From: an uncultured Lachnospiraceae bacterium
GTDB lineage: Bacteria; Bacillota; Clostridia; Lachnospirales; Lachnospiraceae
Direction of reading: 5' to 3'
Length of the DNA: 64,000 nt
NCBI GenBank assembly: GCA_910585345.1
Contig: CAJUDS010000013.1
Span: 1-64,000 of the forward strand
This document shows, piece after piece, positions 17,501 to 25,351 of the stretch. The number at the start of each line of letters is the position of its first letter. Positions within the stretch are counted from its first letter, which is position 1. The notes below the pieces were generated by a model. That model made no database searches, was not told the DNA's origin, and saw only the letters and a program-made list of their open reading frames with translations. Both the position numbers and the translations under genes were made by a program.

Positions 17501-18431
17501 TTTCTCCTGTCAGAATATCAACCACATCTTCCGCCAGAACATGGTGGCGGATACGGTTGCGCAGCGCCAGCTTTTTATTAAACTTATATCTGCCCACCTT
17601 GGCAAGATCATATCTTCTGGGATCAAAAAACATAGCGTTGATCAGACTTTCCGCACTTTCCACGGAAAGCGGTTCACCCGGACGGATCTTTTTATATAAC
17701 TCTAACAGACCTTCCTGATAATTCTCAGCAACGTCTTTTGTAAAGCTGGCCTCAATTTTCGGTTCATCGCCAAACAACTCTCTGATTTCGTCATTTGTGC
17801 CTACGCCAAGAGCCCGAATCAAAACCGTAATCGGTACTTTCCGGGTTCTGTCTACGCGAACGTAAAAAATGTCGTTGGAATCCGTCTCGTATTCCAACCA
17901 TGCGCCGCGGTTCGGAATCACTGTACAGGAAAACAGTCTTTTGCCGATTTTATCATGGTCAATGGCATAGTAGATGCCCGGGGAACGCACCAACTGGCTT
18001 ACAATTACACGCTCCGCACCATTGATCACAAAAGTGCCGGTTTCTGTCATAAGAGGAAGATCGCCCATAAAAATCTCATGCTCGCTGATTTCTTCCTTTT
18101 CTTTATTGTACAGACGGACTTTCACCTTTAAAGGCGCCGCATACGTAGCGTCCCTTTCCTTACATTTTTCGATGGTGTTTTTGTTAACCGGCATCTCGTC
18201 CTTGCATAATTCAAAATCAACGAATTCAAGACTTAAATGGCCGCTATAGTCTGCAATCGGAGAAATATCTTCAAATACTTCTTTTAAGCCCTCGTTTAGA
18301 AACCACTGATAGGAGTCTTTCTGCACTTCTATCAGGTTTGGCATCTCTAAAACCTCTTTTTGCCGTGAATAACTCATACGTACGTTTTTGCCTGCGGCAG
18401 TGGGACGTATTCTGTTTTTTTCCATTGACAT
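14562..18431 (-). CDS. rpoB: DNA-directed RNA polymerase subunit beta
   Basis: 1289 residues. The rifampicin-pocket segment GSSQLSQFMDQNNPLGELTH and HKRRLSALGPGG is of the sensitive type, with no known resistance change visible. Other conserved parts: N-terminal GVLEMPNLIEVQ-like segment, RPVGDKMAGRHGNKG-type active-site loop (ISVGDKMAGRHGNKG) and the C-terminal clamp (GGQRFGEMEVWALEAYGAA). A low-complexity acidic tail of about 30 residues ends the protein. Spaced 240 bases from rplL, with an attenuator-like hairpin between. Confidence 0.99.
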   Translation of the reverse strand: MSMEKNRIRPTAAGKNVRMSYSRQKEVLEMPNLIEVQKDSYQWFLNEGLKEVFEDISPIADYSGHLSLEFVDFELCKDEMPVNKNTIEKCKERDATYAAPLKVKVRLYNKEKEEISEHEIFMGDLPLMTETGTFVINGAERVIVSQLVRSPGIYYAIDHDKIGKRLFSCTVIPNRGAWLEYETDSNDIFYVRVDRTRKVPITVLIRALGVGTNDEIRELFGDEPKIEASFTKDVAENYQEGLLELYKKIRPGEPLSVESAESLINAMFFDPRRYDLAKVGRYKFNKKLALRNRIRHHVLAEDVVDILTGEILAEAGTKITMELADSIQNAAVPFVYIQTEEKNVKVLSNMMVDITNFIDCNPRELGVTELVYYPVLAQILEEYGDQPEELAAAVKRNIHELIPKHITKEDILASINYNIHLEYGIGNDDDIDHLGNRRIRAVGELLQNQYRIGLSRLERVVRERMTTHDAEEISPQVLINIKPVQAAVKEFFGSSQLSQFMDQNNPLGELTHKRRLSALGPGGLSRDRAGFEVRDVHYSHYGRMCPIETPEGPNIGLINSLASYARINEYGFVEAPYRKIDKTDPKNPRVTDEVVYMTADEEDNYHVAQANEALDADGYFVRNSVSGRYREETQEYPKAMFDFMDVSPKMVFSVATALIPFLENDDANRALMGSNMQRQAVPLLTTEAPVVGTGMEPKAAVDSGVCVVAKKPGTVTYVASNEIRIAYDDGEKEEVHLTKFSRSNQSNCYNQKPVVLKGDHVDAGQVIADGPSTADGELALGKNPLIGFMTWEGYNYEDAVLLSEKLVRDDVYTSVHIEEYEAEARDTKLGAEEITCDVPGVGDEALKDLDERGIIRIGAEVRAGDILVGKVTPKGETELTAEERLLRAIFGEKAREVRDTSLKVPHGEYGIVVDAKVFTRENGDELPPGVNQAVRIYIAQKRKISVGDKMAGRHGNKGVVSRVLPVEDMPYLPNGRPLDIVLNPLGVPSRMNIGQVLEIHLSLAAKALGFNVATPVFDGANEIDIMDTLDLANDYVNLEWEEFEKKHKEDLLPEVMEYLSENRAHRKLWKGVPISRDGKVRLRDGRTGEYFDSPVTIGHMHYLKLHHLVDDKIHARSTGPYALVTQQPLGGKAQFGGQRFGEMEVWALEAYGAAYTLQEILTVKSDDVVGRVKTYEAIIKGDNIPAPGIPESFKVLLKELQSLGLDVKVLREDQTEVEIMESVDYGETDYRYEIEGDSRDYNREEESFSSMGYQKQEFDEDGELVSAEDEEDEAFDDDFDAEYEDSLDE

Positions 18432-18596
18432 TTCACCCCGTTCTTTTATGATCTTAGCCTGTTCTATCTATTTCCTGTGTAAATAAGCATACCACACCAT
18501 AATAGTGCACTATCCATTCTACTACAAGGAAGTTTTTGAGTCAAGAAATTTTTCCCAAAATATCACATTCCATCTCCGGTCTGATGGCAGACACAA

Positions 18597-18645
18597 AAAC
18601 CGGGAAAGCAATCGTTCTCTTATGAATCCAATGCCTTCCCGGTTT
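18597..18645 (-). terminator. Attenuator-like hairpin between rplL and rpoB
   Basis: A long imperfect stem with a perfect 10-bp base, AAACCGGGAA/TTCCCGGTTT, followed on the minus strand by TTTTT. Its place matches the partial terminator found between rplL and rpoB in other bacteria, which lowers polymerase relative to ribosomal protein output. Confidence 0.75.
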
Positions 18646-18671
18646 CTCATCTTATGTTATTGTGACAGGTT

Positions 18672-19046
18672 TTACTTCAAAGTAACCTTTGCGCCTTCAG
18701 CTTCCAGTTTTGTCTTAATCTCTTCAGCTTCTTCCTTGGACGCAGCTTCTTTCACTGCTTTCGGAGCGCTGTCTACAAGATCTTTTGCTTCCTTCAGACC
18801 AAGTCCTGTTACTTCACGCACTACTTTAATAACTTTTACCTTGTTAGGGCCGACTTCTGTCAGCTCAACGTCAAATTCTGTCTTTTCTTCTTCCTGTGAC
18901 GCACCGTCTCCCTGTACTGCAACCACCATATTTGCGGATGCGGATACACCGAACTCTTCTTCGCAGGCTTTTACCAGATCATTTAATTCCAATACGGTCA
19001 GCTCTTTGATTGCATCAATAAATTCCTGTGTGGACATTTTTGCCAT
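18672..19046 (-). CDS. rplL: 50S ribosomal protein L7/L12
   Basis: 124 residues from ATG 19046, which has GGAGG eight bases upstream; a longer frame starting at 19064 is rejected. L7/L12 dimers form the mobile stalk that recruits translational GTPases. The N-terminal dimerization helix (STQEFIDAIKELTVLEL), an acidic Gln/Glu-rich hinge at about 46-58, and the C-terminal domain (KVKVIKVVREVTGLGLKEAK) are all clear. Confidence 0.99.
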   Translation of the reverse strand: MAKMSTQEFIDAIKELTVLELNDLVKACEEEFGVSASANMVVAVQGDGASQEEEKTEFDVELTEVGPNKVKVIKVVREVTGLGLKEAKDLVDSAPKAVKEAASKEEAEEIKTKLEAEGAKVTLK

Positions 19047-19097
19047 TTTAGATACCTCCATCATAATTTCTTTTTTTATATTTCGTTTCCGTTCTCT

Positions 19098-19640
19098 TTA
19101 TTCAGCAGGTGTTTCTGCTGCGGGCGCTTCCGCAGGAGCCGCTTCTACCGCGCCTGCGCCGCCTTTTTCAGCAAGCTGATCCATAACGCGTGCAAAGTTC
19201 GCAATAGGAGCCTGCATGCTTCCAAGCAGCTTGGAGAGCAGTTCTTCTCTGGAAGGAATATTCGCAATAGAACTGATGCCTTTTGCATCATAGGCAATGC
19301 CTTCCACGATACCGCCCTTAATCTCCAGCACCGGCGCTGTCTTTGCAAACTTACTGATAATCCTTGCAGGCGCTGTCGCATCTGTTGTAGAAAGCGCCAT
19401 AGCGCTGGGCCCTTCCAGATATGGAATGAGCGCTTCGCAGTCCGTTCCTTTGAAAGCAAAGTTCATCATTGTATTTTTGTAAACCTTGTAAGTAACGCCG
19501 GCTTCACGAAGCTGCTTGCGAAGCTGTGTATCCTGCTCAACCGTCAGTCCACGATAATCAACCAGCACGACAGACTGCGCATCTTTGATGCAGGAAGAAA
19601 TTTCTTCTACAACAGGCTTTTTTAACTCGATTTTTGCCAT
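19098..19640 (-). CDS. rplJ: 50S ribosomal protein L10
   Basis: 180 residues. L10 anchors L7/L12 dimers on the stalk base. Conserved VVLVDYRGLTVEQDTQLRKQ and YKVYKNTMMNFA; the C-terminal helix binding L7/L12 is followed by an Ala/Pro/Glu-rich tail. Strong AAGGAGG. First gene of rplJ-rplL-rpoB-rpoC, preceded by a structured L10 leader and terminator. Confidence 0.98.
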   Translation of the reverse strand: MAKIELKKPVVEEISSCIKDAQSVVLVDYRGLTVEQDTQLRKQLREAGVTYKVYKNTMMNFAFKGTDCEALIPYLEGPSAMALSTTDATAPARIISKFAKTAPVLEIKGGIVEGIAYDAKGISSIANIPSREELLSKLLGSMQAPIANFARVMDQLAEKGGAGAVEAAPAEAPAAETPAE

Positions 19641-19758
19641 TTTCCAACCTCCTTATAGATTTTTGTAACAGAATGGCTGTGCCTTCCGTTATACTTTTTG
19701 CCGAAAGGAGTCTTCCCTTTCCCCAAAAGAGAAATGCTCTATATGCGTCTTTGCGCAT

Positions 19759-19790
19759 AAAAAAATCTTTCTGTCAAAGACAGAAAGATT
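19759..19790 (-). terminator. Terminator of the L10 leader
   Basis: Perfect 12-bp stem AATCTTTCTGTC/GACAGAAAGATT with a 3-base loop and a T tract of seven on the minus strand, between the L10 leader and rplJ. Read-through sets expression of rplJ and the polymerase genes. Confidence 0.92.
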
Positions 19791-19815
19791 CAACATACAA
19801 TCCTGAAAACTCTTT

Positions 19816-19877
19816 CCTCGGCAGGCGCATGATCTTACGCCGGTTCCTACCGGCGCCTGCTGTCTTCGGCATAGCCC
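19816..19877 (-). ncRNA. Ribosomal protein L10 leader
   Basis: Minus-strand RNA contains the conserved L10-binding pattern: GCCGAAGACAGCAGGCGCC, a short GC hairpin (GCCGGTAGGAACCGGC) and the closing GCGCCTGCCGAGG. L10-(L12)4 binding to this kink-turn structure represses the operon in many bacteria; the terminator just downstream suggests control by attenuation. Confidence 0.88.
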
Positions 19878-19892
19878 TTACGGACTTTGTAT

Positions 19893-19922
19893 ATCATAGC
19901 ATGACCATCCGGACTTTGTCAA
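19893..19922 (-). promoter_or_regulatory. rplJ-rplL-rpoB-rpoC promoter
   Basis: Minus-strand -35 TTGACA (19917-19922), 18-base spacer, -10 TATGAT (19893-19898). Transcription would begin just ahead of the L10 leader. Confidence 0.85.
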
Positions 19923-19982
19923 GTATCTGCTTCTTTGAAACATGGAAATCAGTTTTCAAAATATACACTTATAACCTGAGAC

Positions 19983-20028
19983 AAACGGTCTGCATTGCCG
20001 GGCAGAAATGCAGATGCAGACCCGTTTT
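19983..20028 (-). terminator. Terminator of the CapA/SGNH/MBOAT module
   Basis: Inverted repeat AAACGGTCTGCAT (19983-19995) and ATGCAGACCCGTTT (from 20014) with one bulged base, followed on the minus strand by TTT. The hairpin starts at the capA stop and isolates the module from the rplJ promoter. Confidence 0.65.
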
Positions 20029-21349
20029 ATTTCGCCGACAAAATCCCATCCTCGTTAAGTACGCCGCTGTCTGAAATCGAATTGATATAAGAAAGAACCC
20101 GTTCCTTTTCCGCTCCCTGTAAAAGCTGTGTGCGGCAGTCAGACTGCTTCGCCGGAAGTACCCTGACGGACAGATCGCCTTCTGACGGAATGATCACCTG
20201 CACCAGACAAGTATCCTGGGTCTTTGAGTTAAACCAGAAATTCCCCAGACTGTAGATAACCGGAATACCTTCCACATAACCAACCGGCTGCAGACAGTGG
20301 GAATGATCCCCGATGATAATATCCGCGCCCGCCTCCGCAATCATTACCGCCTGATCGCGCTGCGCCCAGTCGGTCTCTGCCTGACTCTCCGTCCCCCAAT
20401 GAATGTATACGATCACAATATCACTGTCTGCACGCGCCTGCGTCACTTCCTGCACCAGCCGCTGCGGATTCCAGCAGCGGAATGTACCCGAAGTATCCTC
20501 CCCCGCCCCTCTGGTATCGGGATTATCATTCCGCTCGATCTGGGTCGCCGACAGTATCGTAATTTTTTTATCATTGATAATAAAACTGACCGGCGCCGCC
20601 GCTTCTTCCAAATTTCTCCCAGCGCCCACGTAAGGCATTTCCATGCTCTCAAGCGTCTCCAAACTGTCAAGAAGAGATTCCTCCCCATAGTCAAAAGCAT
20701 GATTGTTGGCAAGCGATACAATATCAACCCCCATCTCTGTCAGATAGGCGGCGCTTTCCGGATCTGCGCGAAACGTAAACTGTTTTCCTTCCAACGGAGC
20801 GCCCCGTTTCGAGTAGGGAAATTCGTTGTTTATCATAAAAATATCCGCACCTCGCATTTCCGCGAGCAAATCCGCCGAAAAAGCCTCCTCAATGCCGCCG
20901 CCCCTCTGCCTGAGTCTGGCCATCACCGCATAATTGGGATCAAACAGAATATCCCCTGCAAACGCCATCACAATTTTCTCCGGGGAAGCCGCCTCTTTGG
21001 CATATATCCTATGCGCTTCCATAAAATCCGTATCCTGCAGCAGCGCGGCATATCTGTCTTCCTCTGCTCCTTGTGCCTCCGGCTCTTCCTGTTCCGTTTC
21101 CTGCAATACAGTTTCCTGGATACTCGTCATATCCGCAGCAATTGTTTCCCCGTCCGGCTCTTTTGCCGCTCCCACGCCTTCTTTTTCCGCATATGTCTCA
21201 ATTGCCAAAAATGCAAGTCCCAGAGTCCCCACAGACAGAACAACACAGAGCACAGCTATAAACAAGCCGATTTTACTTCTGCCTTTCCGCTTTTTTTTAC
21301 TTTGCTTCTTCTTTTTCCGTGTAGATGCTGTCATAGTCATATGCTCCAT
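20027..21349 (-). CDS. CapA-family (PgsA-like) membrane-anchored metallophosphatase-fold protein
   Basis: Up to 440 residues; ATGs at 21349, 21340 and 21334 are all possible, the last having the best-spaced GGAG. A Lys/Arg-rich N-terminus is followed by one membrane segment (about 27-50), so the domain is outside the cell. CapA motifs: VMAFAGDILFD, INNEFPYS, DIVSLANNHAFDYG, VIVYIHWG, IIIGDHSHCLQPV. The family takes part in poly-gamma-glutamate or other surface polymer synthesis, but many members have no known substrate. It overlaps the SGNH-like gene by 53 bases, implying translational coupling. Confidence 0.88.
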   Translation of the reverse strand: MEHMTMTASTRKKKKQSKKKRKGRSKIGLFIAVLCVVLSVGTLGLAFLAIETYAEKEGVGAAKEPDGETIAADMTSIQETVLQETEQEEPEAQGAEEDRYAALLQDTDFMEAHRIYAKEAASPEKIVMAFAGDILFDPNYAVMARLRQRGGGIEEAFSADLLAEMRGADIFMINNEFPYSKRGAPLEGKQFTFRADPESAAYLTEMGVDIVSLANNHAFDYGEESLLDSLETLESMEMPYVGAGRNLEEAAAPVSFIINDKKITILSATQIERNDNPDTRGAGEDTSGTFRCWNPQRLVQEVTQARADSDIVIVYIHWGTESQAETDWAQRDQAVMIAEAGADIIIGDHSHCLQPVGYVEGIPVIYSLGNFWFNSKTQDTCLVQVIIPSEGDLSVRVLPAKQSDCRTQLLQGAEKERVLSYINSISDSGVLNEDGILSAK

Positions 21350-22370
21350 AAAATTCGTACAAACGCTGCAGATAAGCTTTGTAATTCTCTTTTGTCAGCC
21401 GTCCGACATCGTCTTTCATCCATTGCAAAATCAATGAACTGATTTCTCCATTGTAATGCGAAGGATCTTTATAATGATTGAGATCACATGTCAGCTCTCC
21501 ATTATCATCAAACGAATACAATCGGATATTATCGCAGGTCAAAATTTCTTCAATCACAGTCTGCTGCAGATCCATATACCATTCCAGTTTACCGGGACGT
21601 ACCACTTCCACATCCCAATAACATACGCTGTAGGGGGAGAAATAATAATAGAATGTAATCTCCGGATGCTCCCTGGCTGCCTTCGTTACATTCTGTCTGA
21701 TATTTCCAAGAGTTGTTTCCCGCTCCACATCCGCCAGCTTCTTTTCATGTGTCCCCTGTCCTGGTCTGGCATAATAGCTAAGCACCTGTTCTCTGCCATA
21801 TTCATACTGTTCCGCCCAACGCAGATACTCGTCAAAAGATGTCATCTGCCTGCCTTCCCGCGTATCCAACAACACCGTATCCGACAACATAAAGACATTT
21901 TTGTTCCATACGTATTCCGTGTCGTTGAAAGGATTTCTGTCATATAAATAATACGGTATCCCGTCATAATTCACATAATCTTTATCCTGTGTAAAATTTC
22001 CTTCATCCAGACACCGGATCACAGTACGCAGATTTGGATTGGCAAGGATGGCCGCTTCCATATGGTCATTCACCTCTTTAAAAGTCCCGCCGTGGAAAGG
22101 CGTTTTCACAGAAGTCCCCCCAAAGAGCGCATCACATTCCGTAGTCTTAAAATTAGAAGTCATAGACGATCCCGTAATCAAAGTATCATACTGGAAATGC
22201 TTTACAATGCCGTCGTTTTGGTAACGGCTATTATCTATTGTATATGCAAGCCCGGACAACGGACGATGATAGTGAAAAAAAGGGTCTATTGTTATAATGT
22301 ATCCTGCAAATGCAGCCAGCGCCAAAACTGTCCCGCCCAGGGCGCTGACAAACCACACTTTTGCTTTCAT
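21297..22370 (-). CDS. SGNH-like membrane-anchored protein, probable O-acetylation partner
   Basis: 357 residues; N-terminal signal anchor (about residues 5-27). A serine motif TLITGSSMTSNF at about 64-75 and a late DPSHYNGEI motif (about 300) fit the Ser and Asp-His of SGNH/GDSL-type esterases or DHHW-like AlgJ/AlgX proteins. Such proteins usually sit beside an MBOAT transporter-acyltransferase and move acyl groups onto a surface polysaccharide. Here the gene follows the MBOAT gene by 18 bases. The acceptor polymer is unknown. Confidence 0.75.
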   Translation of the reverse strand: MKAKVWFVSALGGTVLALAAFAGYIITIDPFFHYHRPLSGLAYTIDNSRYQNDGIVKHFQYDTLITGSSMTSNFKTTECDALFGGTSVKTPFHGGTFKEVNDHMEAAILANPNLRTVIRCLDEGNFTQDKDYVNYDGIPYYLYDRNPFNDTEYVWNKNVFMLSDTVLLDTREGRQMTSFDEYLRWAEQYEYGREQVLSYYARPGQGTHEKKLADVERETTLGNIRQNVTKAAREHPEITFYYYFSPYSVCYWDVEVVRPGKLEWYMDLQQTVIEEILTCDNIRLYSFDDNGELTCDLNHYKDPSHYNGEISSLILQWMKDDVGRLTKENYKAYLQRLYEFYGAYDYDSIYTEKEEAK

Positions 22371-22388
22371 CTCCCATCCTCCTGAATC

Positions 22389-23861
22389 TTAAAAATTAAA
22401 GTATAAAAAAGTAGAAATACCGGACAGGGATACCACCGACCAGGTAAGCATCCCAACTGTCTGAAACAGTGTTTTGCCATCGCATTGAAATTTCTTTTCC
22501 TGGCAGTTTTGCATACCAAATGCAGCATAAAACACCACGGCAAGCGAAACCCACAGGTGGATGCCATATTTCCCGCCAAGCAGACCGTCAATGTGCAAAA
22601 GCTGTTCTATATGGCTCACTTCCGGCAGCGTAAGTCCTTCCAGTAAAGCGGGCGTAATCGTCAGTGATTCCAGCGTCGCCACTTTGCGGAACATAATATA
22701 TGCCTGGGAAAGAGAATCCGCCCGGAAAATCAGGAAAGCCGAGCTGACAAAGCCAAACGTCAAAAACCACTGCAGCAACGCTGGAATCCTGTCCCATCCA
22801 TTGCGAAACCGCCTCGTTAATACTTCCGCCACCCCATGCAGCAGCCCCCATGCAACAAAAGTCCAGTTAGCGCCATGCCAAAAACCACTGACCAAAAAAA
22901 CAATCATAATATTCACATAGGTCCTGATTCGGCCCCTGCGGCTGCCGCCCAGCGGGAAATAAATATACTGGCGCAGAAACCTGGTCAACGTCATATGCCA
23001 CCTGTCCCAAAATTCCAATATAGAACGGGCTTTATAAGGAGAACTAAAGTTCAGCGGCAGCCGGATGTTAAACATGGAGGCAATCCCTGTCGCCATATCA
23101 CTGTAACCGCTGAAATCGAAATATAGCTGCAGCGCATAACAGACAATTATCAAAAGCACATCAATCGTAGTCAGTATTTCCAGACCGCCAAATCCGGCAG
23201 CCACCAGATTGCCAAGCGTATCCGCAACAATTACCTTTTTAAACAAACCGTTGGAAAAAAGGTACAGGCCTCTTGCCAGATTACCGGCATCCGGTTTATG
23301 ATTTTCCGTTTTCCGCAATTGGGGAATCAGCTCATTGTGCAGTACAATGGGGCCTGCTACAAGCTGCGGAAAGAAAGATACAAACACCGCATAATCCAAC
23401 AGACTATATCCCTTCGTCTCACCCCTGTAAGAATCCACCACATAGGAAATTTGCTGAAAGGTAAAAAAACTGATTCCCAGAGGAAGCATGATATTCCGCA
23501 TCACAAAATCCGTACGAAAGATCGTATTTAAATTTGAGAGAAAAAAATCAAAATATTTAAAATAAAACAAAAGCGCAATATTGGCCGACACTCCCACTAT
23601 CATCACTGCCTTTGCATCTCCTGCTCTTCCTATTCCCCTCATACGCAGCAAAAATCTGGAAACTACATAGTTCATCAAAATGCTGCCACATATTATAATA
23701 ATATAGGATGGATTGAAATACCCGTAAAACCATAAGGACATTCCCAGAAGCCAGATTCTTGCGGTTCTTTCCAGCCTGAAAGCATAAAGCAGAAAATATA
23801 CCGTTACACACAGAGGCAGAAATAGAAAGATAAAAATATAAGAATTAAAAAGCATGTCCAT
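22389..23861 (-). CDS. MBOAT-family membrane O-acyltransferase (AlgI/DltB-like)
   Basis: 490 residues, about ten to twelve membrane segments. MBOAT hallmarks: QLYFDFSGYSDMATGIA, the conserved FWDRWHMTLTRFLRQYIYFP segment, and the active-site His in VSGFWHGANWTFVAWG. These proteins pass acetyl or other acyl groups across the membrane for modification of exopolysaccharides, teichoic acids or secondary wall polymers. First gene of the MBOAT-SGNH-CapA module. The module sits between rplA and rplJ, which are adjacent in most bacteria. Confidence 0.93.
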   Translation of the reverse strand: MDMLFNSYIFIFLFLPLCVTVYFLLYAFRLERTARIWLLGMSLWFYGYFNPSYIIIICGSILMNYVVSRFLLRMRGIGRAGDAKAVMIVGVSANIALLFYFKYFDFFLSNLNTIFRTDFVMRNIMLPLGISFFTFQQISYVVDSYRGETKGYSLLDYAVFVSFFPQLVAGPIVLHNELIPQLRKTENHKPDAGNLARGLYLFSNGLFKKVIVADTLGNLVAAGFGGLEILTTIDVLLIIVCYALQLYFDFSGYSDMATGIASMFNIRLPLNFSSPYKARSILEFWDRWHMTLTRFLRQYIYFPLGGSRRGRIRTYVNIMIVFLVSGFWHGANWTFVAWGLLHGVAEVLTRRFRNGWDRIPALLQWFLTFGFVSSAFLIFRADSLSQAYIMFRKVATLESLTITPALLEGLTLPEVSHIEQLLHIDGLLGGKYGIHLWVSLAVVFYAAFGMQNCQEKKFQCDGKTLFQTVGMLTWSVVSLSGISTFLYFNF

Positions 23862-23992
23862 ACCTCAAACCGAAACAGTCAACGCCCAGTAGTATCCATT
23901 CCCCGCGGTGGGCGGGCAAACAGCCCGCGCCATTGGCTGTATGTCTGTTTTGCAGCCGCCCGGCTCTCTGTCCACGGGAATCAGATACAAAT

Positions 23993-24018
23993 AGAAGCGG
24001 TGATTCCCCACCGCTTCT
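23993..24018 (-). terminator. Terminator after rplA
   Basis: Perfect 10-bp stem AGAAGCGGTG/CACCGCTTCT with a 6-base loop, 22 bases past the rplA stop; the T tract on the minus strand is weak (TATTTGTAT). The stretch 23862-23992 is GC-rich with several short inverted repeats and no gene; no clear promoter for the MBOAT module was found in it. Confidence 0.75.
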
Positions 24019-24039
24019 GATATACCGTATTACTTTCCT

Positions 24040-24729
24040 TTAAAATTTTGCAGTATTTATCTTTACGCCGGGTCCCATCGTAGAAGTCAGAGTAACGCTC
24101 TTCAAATACTGTCCCTTTACTGCACTTGGCTTTGCTTTCATAATAGCGTCCATTACCGCTTCAAGATTCTGCTGCAGCTTTTCTTCCTCGAACGAAGCTT
24201 TTCCTACAGGCACATGTACGATATTGGTTTTATCCAGCCTGTATTCGATCTTACCGGCTTTGATATCATTGATTGCTTTTGTCACATCCATTGTAACCGT
24301 ACCGGCTTTGGGATTGGGCATCAACCCTTTCGGCCCCAGTATCTTACCGAGACGTCCCACAATTCCCATCATATCAGGCGTTGCTACGACAACATCAAAA
24401 TCAAGCCAGCCCTCATTCTGAATCCGGGGAATGAGTTCGTCTCCTCCGACGTAATCAGCGCCTGCCGCTTCCGCTTCGTTTAGTTTATCTCCCTTGGCGA
24501 AAACAAGAACCTTTACTGTCTTACCTGTTCCATTGGGAAGTACAACCGCACCTCGAATCTGCTGCTCCGCATGACGGCCGTCGCAGCCTGTTCTGATATG
24601 CAGTTCAATCGTTTCATCAAATTTTGCCGTTGCCGTCTTTTTTACCAAAGCGATCGCATCTGCAGGATCGTACAAAACAGAACGGTCAACCTGCTTTGCA
24701 GCTTCCTTATATTTTTTGCCATGTTTCAT
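24040..24729 (-). CDS. rplA: 50S ribosomal protein L1
   Basis: 229 residues. L1 forms the mobile E-site stalk and in many bacteria represses its own operon. Conserved segments: KKTATAKFDETIELHIR, VVLPNGTGKTVKVLVFAKGDK, LGPKGLMPNPKAGTV. Strong AGGAGG. It follows rplK by 60 bases that carry the repeated leader motif. Confidence 0.99.
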   Translation of the reverse strand: MKHGKKYKEAAKQVDRSVLYDPADAIALVKKTATAKFDETIELHIRTGCDGRHAEQQIRGAVVLPNGTGKTVKVLVFAKGDKLNEAEAAGADYVGGDELIPRIQNEGWLDFDVVVATPDMMGIVGRLGKILGPKGLMPNPKAGTVTMDVTKAINDIKAGKIEYRLDKTNIVHVPVGKASFEEEKLQQNLEAVMDAIMKAKPSAVKGQYLKSVTLTSTMGPGVKINTAKF

Positions 24730-24744
24730 TTTGTTTTCCTCCTA

Positions 24745-24777
24745 GTGGTAGTGGCGGGGCAAGGTGCTCCTCCCACA
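24745..24777 (-). promoter_or_regulatory. Leader motif upstream of rplA (copy 1)
   Basis: On the minus strand GTGGGAGG is followed 11 bases later by CCCGCCACTACCAC; GTGG and CCAC can pair. The same pair of blocks precedes rplK (25237-25289). Position and repetition suggest an autoregulatory site for L1 or L11. Confidence 0.55.
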
Positions 24778-24789
24778 TATGATTATTTC

Positions 24790-25215
24790 TCAGTCTTCAA
24801 CAACAATTCCCATACTCTTTGCCGTACCGGTAATCATGCTCATAGCAGCTTCCAAACTTGCAGCATTTAAATCAGGCATCTTCGTCTCCGCAATCTCTCT
24901 GATCTTGTCTTTGGAAATTGTGGCAACCTTTGTCTTGTTCGGCGTACCGGAACCAGATTTAATGTTAGCCGCTTTCTTTAACAGGACTGCTGCAGGCGGA
25001 GTCTTTGTCACAAAACTGAAACTTCTGTCCGCATACACAGTGATGACAACCGGGATAATCAAATCCCCTTTGTCTGCTGTCCTTGCGTTGAACTGTTTTG
25101 TAAATTCAACAATATTCACACCATGCTGACCAAGTGCAGGACCAACTGGTGGTGCTGGTGTAGCTTTACCAGCAGGGATTTGCAACTTAATATATCCTTC
25201 TACCTTTTTTGCCAT
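24790..25215 (-). CDS. rplK: 50S ribosomal protein L11
   Basis: 141 residues, standard length. L11 forms part of the GTPase-associated centre. Conserved: LQIPAGKATPAPPVGPALGQ, FVTKTPPAAVLLKKAA and the C-terminal RNA-binding domain ending in AMSMITGTAKSMGI. Strong AGGAGG. Second part of rpmG-secE-nusG-rplK-rplA. Confidence 0.99.
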   Translation of the reverse strand: MAKKVEGYIKLQIPAGKATPAPPVGPALGQHGVNIVEFTKQFNARTADKGDLIIPVVITVYADRSFSFVTKTPPAAVLLKKAANIKSGSGTPNKTKVATISKDKIREIAETKMPDLNAASLEAAMSMITGTAKSMGIVVED

Positions 25216-25236
25216 TTTGGCACCTCCTAATATATT

Positions 25237-25289
25237 GTGGTAGTGGCGGGTTTTTTACGGAAAACCGTTTTCCGTCTCTCCCTCCCACA
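25237..25289 (-). promoter_or_regulatory. Leader motif upstream of rplK (copy 2)
   Basis: Minus-strand GTGGGAGG (25281-25288) and CCCGCCACTACCAC (25237-25250), matching the copy before rplA, with an extra perfect 8-bp hairpin ACGGAAAA/TTTTCCGT (25257-25275) between the two blocks. Confidence 0.55.
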
Positions 25290-25351
25290 GTTCATATGAT
25301 ACTCGTTTTCCTTGTTGTATAGAAACAGGATTTCTCCTATGAACATCTTTG

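Noticed and set aside
20297..21442. 381-codon plus-strand open frame opposite the CapA gene
   Set aside because: Arg/His/Cys-rich shadow frame without RBS.
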